DNA of 6,024 bases, taken from an uncultured Spirochaetota bacterium (GTDB lineage: Bacteria > Spirochaetota > UBA4802 > UBA5368). Below are positions 4,738 to 6,024 of this stretch, piece by piece (position 1 is the first letter of the stretch; each line of letters opens with the position of its first letter). The position numbers and the translations under genes are program-made. The notes beneath the pieces are model-generated. The model worked only from the letters and a program-made list of their open reading frames with translations, was not told the DNA's origin and did no database searches. The stretch is from contig CALMJO010000703.1 of assembly GCA_937864375.1 (NCBI GenBank), forward strand, positions 1 through 6,024. The letters are read 5' to 3'.

Positions 4738-6024
4738 TGTATATCGTCGGCACCTCCGGCCACATCGACCACGGCAAGACCAGCCTCATCCGCGCGCTCA
4801 CCGGCATAGACTGCGACCGGCTCCCCGAGGAGAAGGCGCGCGAGATGACCATCGACATAGGCTTCGCGCAGATCGACTATCCAAAATTCGGGACCGTGAG
4901 CATCATCGACGTGCCGGGGCACGAGCGCTTCATTCGCAACATGGTCGCGGGGGCGTGGGGGATAGACCTCGCCATACTCGTCGTCGCCGTGGACGACGGC
5001 TGGATGCCCCAGACCGAGGACCACTTCCGCGTCCTGTCGCTCCTGGGCGTCGAGCGCATGGTGGTCGCGCTGAACAAGATCGACATGGCCGACGCCGAGA
5101 TGATCGGGTTCGTGGGCGCCGAGGTCGAGGAAAAGCTCGCCGGCACCCGGTACGCTGGATCCGATGTCGTGCGCGTGTCCTCCAGGACCCTTGAGGGAAT
5201 CGCCGATCTCAAGGAGATCATACTCAGGAACCTCCGCAAGCTGCCAAAGGCCGCGAACGCCGAGCGGCCCTACCTGTACGTGGACCGCGTGTTCGCATCC
5301 AAGGGCTACGGCACCGTGGTGACCGGAACCCTCAGGAACGGGGCCTTCCGCGAGAACGACGAACTCACGCTGCTCCCGGAGCGGCGCATGGTTCGCGTGA
5401 AGAAGATCGAAAGCCACCACCACGGGATGCAGGAGGGCGTTCCCTCGCAGCGCACCGCGCTCAACATCTCGGGCGCGTCGGTCGAGGAGCTGGGGCGCGG
5501 GCACATCCTGGTGCGGCACAACTTCTTCACCGAGTCGGGCGATGTGCTCGCGCGCATCGAGATACTTGAAAAGCGGCGCGCGATAAAAAACAACATGGGG
5601 ATCGAGGTGCTCATCGGCACAACGACCATCAAGGGAAAGCTGATCCTGCTCGAGGAAGTCCCGGAGGACGCGCGCGTGTTTTCCGGGCGCATCAGGTTCG
5701 ACGGGCCCTGGTTCTTTTACCCCGGGCAGCCATTCATCCTCACCAACCCCGGCGGTTTTCGCATCGTCGGGGGCGGGACCGTCGTGCTCGCCGGGAGCGC
5801 GGACAGGAAGCGCATCCGCGCGCTCCTGCCGGAGCTGGGCGGCTGCACGCGCGAGGATGTCGCCCACTTCATCATCGCGGCCGGGGGGTTCATTAAACGC
5901 GCCGACTTCCTCAAGATGTTCCCCGACAGCGAGAAGCACGTTGCGGCGCTGGCCGATACGCTGGTCGCCTCCAAAAGGATACTCGCCCTCGGCGACCTCT
6001 TCGTCCACGCGGCCTTCGCGGAGG
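4737..6024 (+). CDS. selB: Selenocysteine-specific elongation factor, 5' part (3' end beyond window)
   Basis: The first 429 residues of the GTPase that brings selenocysteinyl-tRNA(Sec) to the ribosome at UGA codons marked by SECIS. The frame is open to the right edge; full SelB is usually about 610-640 residues. The GTPase domain shows G1 GHIDHGKT (8-15), the switch I segment EMTIDIGFA (36-44), G3 DVPGHE (58-63) with catalytic-type H62, G4 NKID (113-116) and a G5-like VSS (147-149). Domain II includes ASKGYGTVVTGTL (about 187-199). A third beta-barrel domain ends near GGGTVVL, and the first winged-helix region begins about residue 370; the remaining SECIS-binding winged helices lie outside the window. 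The start is the ATG overlapping the selA stop, directly followed by the P-loop strand. Unusual residues are E36 where the family nearly always has Gly before (M/I)TI, and Trp at 74 and 89. Placement after selC and selA makes the identity firm. Confidence 0.96.
   Translation, partial: MYIVGTSGHIDHGKTSLIRALTGIDCDRLPEEKAREMTIDIGFAQIDYPKFGTVSIIDVPGHERFIRNMVAGAWGIDLAILVVAVDDGWMPQTEDHFRVLSLLGVERMVVALNKIDMADAEMIGFVGAEVEEKLAGTRYAGSDVVRVSSRTLEGIADLKEIILRNLRKLPKAANAERPYLYVDRVFASKGYGTVVTGTLRNGAFRENDELTLLPERRMVRVKKIESHHHGMQEGVPSQRTALNISGASVEELGRGHILVRHNFFTESGDVLARIEILEKRRAIKNNMGIEVLIGTTTIKGKLILLEEVPEDARVFSGRIRFDGPWFFYPGQPFILTNPGGFRIVGGGTVVLAGSADRKRIRALLPELGGCTREDVAHFIIAAGGFIKRADFLKMFPDSEKHVAALADTLVASKRILALGDLFVHAAFAE

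Noticed and set aside
4629..6008. A 459-codon open frame on the minus strand opposite selB
   Set aside because: The plus strand here encodes SelB with all GTPase motifs in order. The minus frame gives a His/Asp/Glu/Val-rich sequence without any recognisable motif, a GC-driven shadow.

Overview
The window is about 6 kb of GC-rich bacterial chromosome and is almost fully coding. It holds four protein genes, one tRNA gene and two short intergenic regions. I see no mobile element, CRISPR array or phage gene. The organism cannot be named from the sequence alone. High GC, a complete selenocysteine locus and a signalling protein joining histidine kinase, receiver and PP2C-type phosphatase parts would suit a free-living spirochaete or a deltaproteobacterium-like lineage; this is a weak inference.

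Left part (1-1421, + strand): the 3' end of a large signalling gene that enters from beyond the left edge. The first visible residues look like the last strand of a histidine-kinase ATPase domain. They run in frame into a receiver domain, a helical linker and a complete SpoIIE/RsbU-type PP2C phosphatase domain. A perfect 9-bp hairpin at 1443-1463 separates it from the convergent next gene and probably ends transcription for one or both genes.

Middle (1463-3049, - strand): an FGGY-family carbohydrate or polyol kinase of unknown substrate, with a good ribosome binding site. Its upstream region carries a perfect 9-bp inverted repeat whose arms lie 42 bp apart centre to centre, one overlapping a TATAGT promoter-like element. 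This looks like an operator.

Right part (3202-6024, + strand): a selenocysteine locus in the order selC-selA-selB. A consensus TTGACA element precedes tRNA-Sec (3250-3339, anticodon UCA, 6-bp D stem, long variable arm). selA starts 12 nt after the tRNA, and selB overlaps the selA stop codon by one base and runs off the right edge. Seryl-tRNA(Sec) made on the selC product is converted by SelA to selenocysteinyl-tRNA(Sec), which SelB delivers to UGA codons marked by a SECIS element. No selenoprotein gene or SECIS is visible in the window.

The most notable points are the histidine kinase-receiver-phosphatase fusion, a tRNA-Sec acceptor/T branch that is one nucleotide short on its 3' strand (bulged A6 or 12 layers instead of 13), unusual residues at motif positions in SelA and SelB, the spaced inverted repeat before the kinase, and the kinase's atypical substrate motif. 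I do not see an evidently new multi-gene system.
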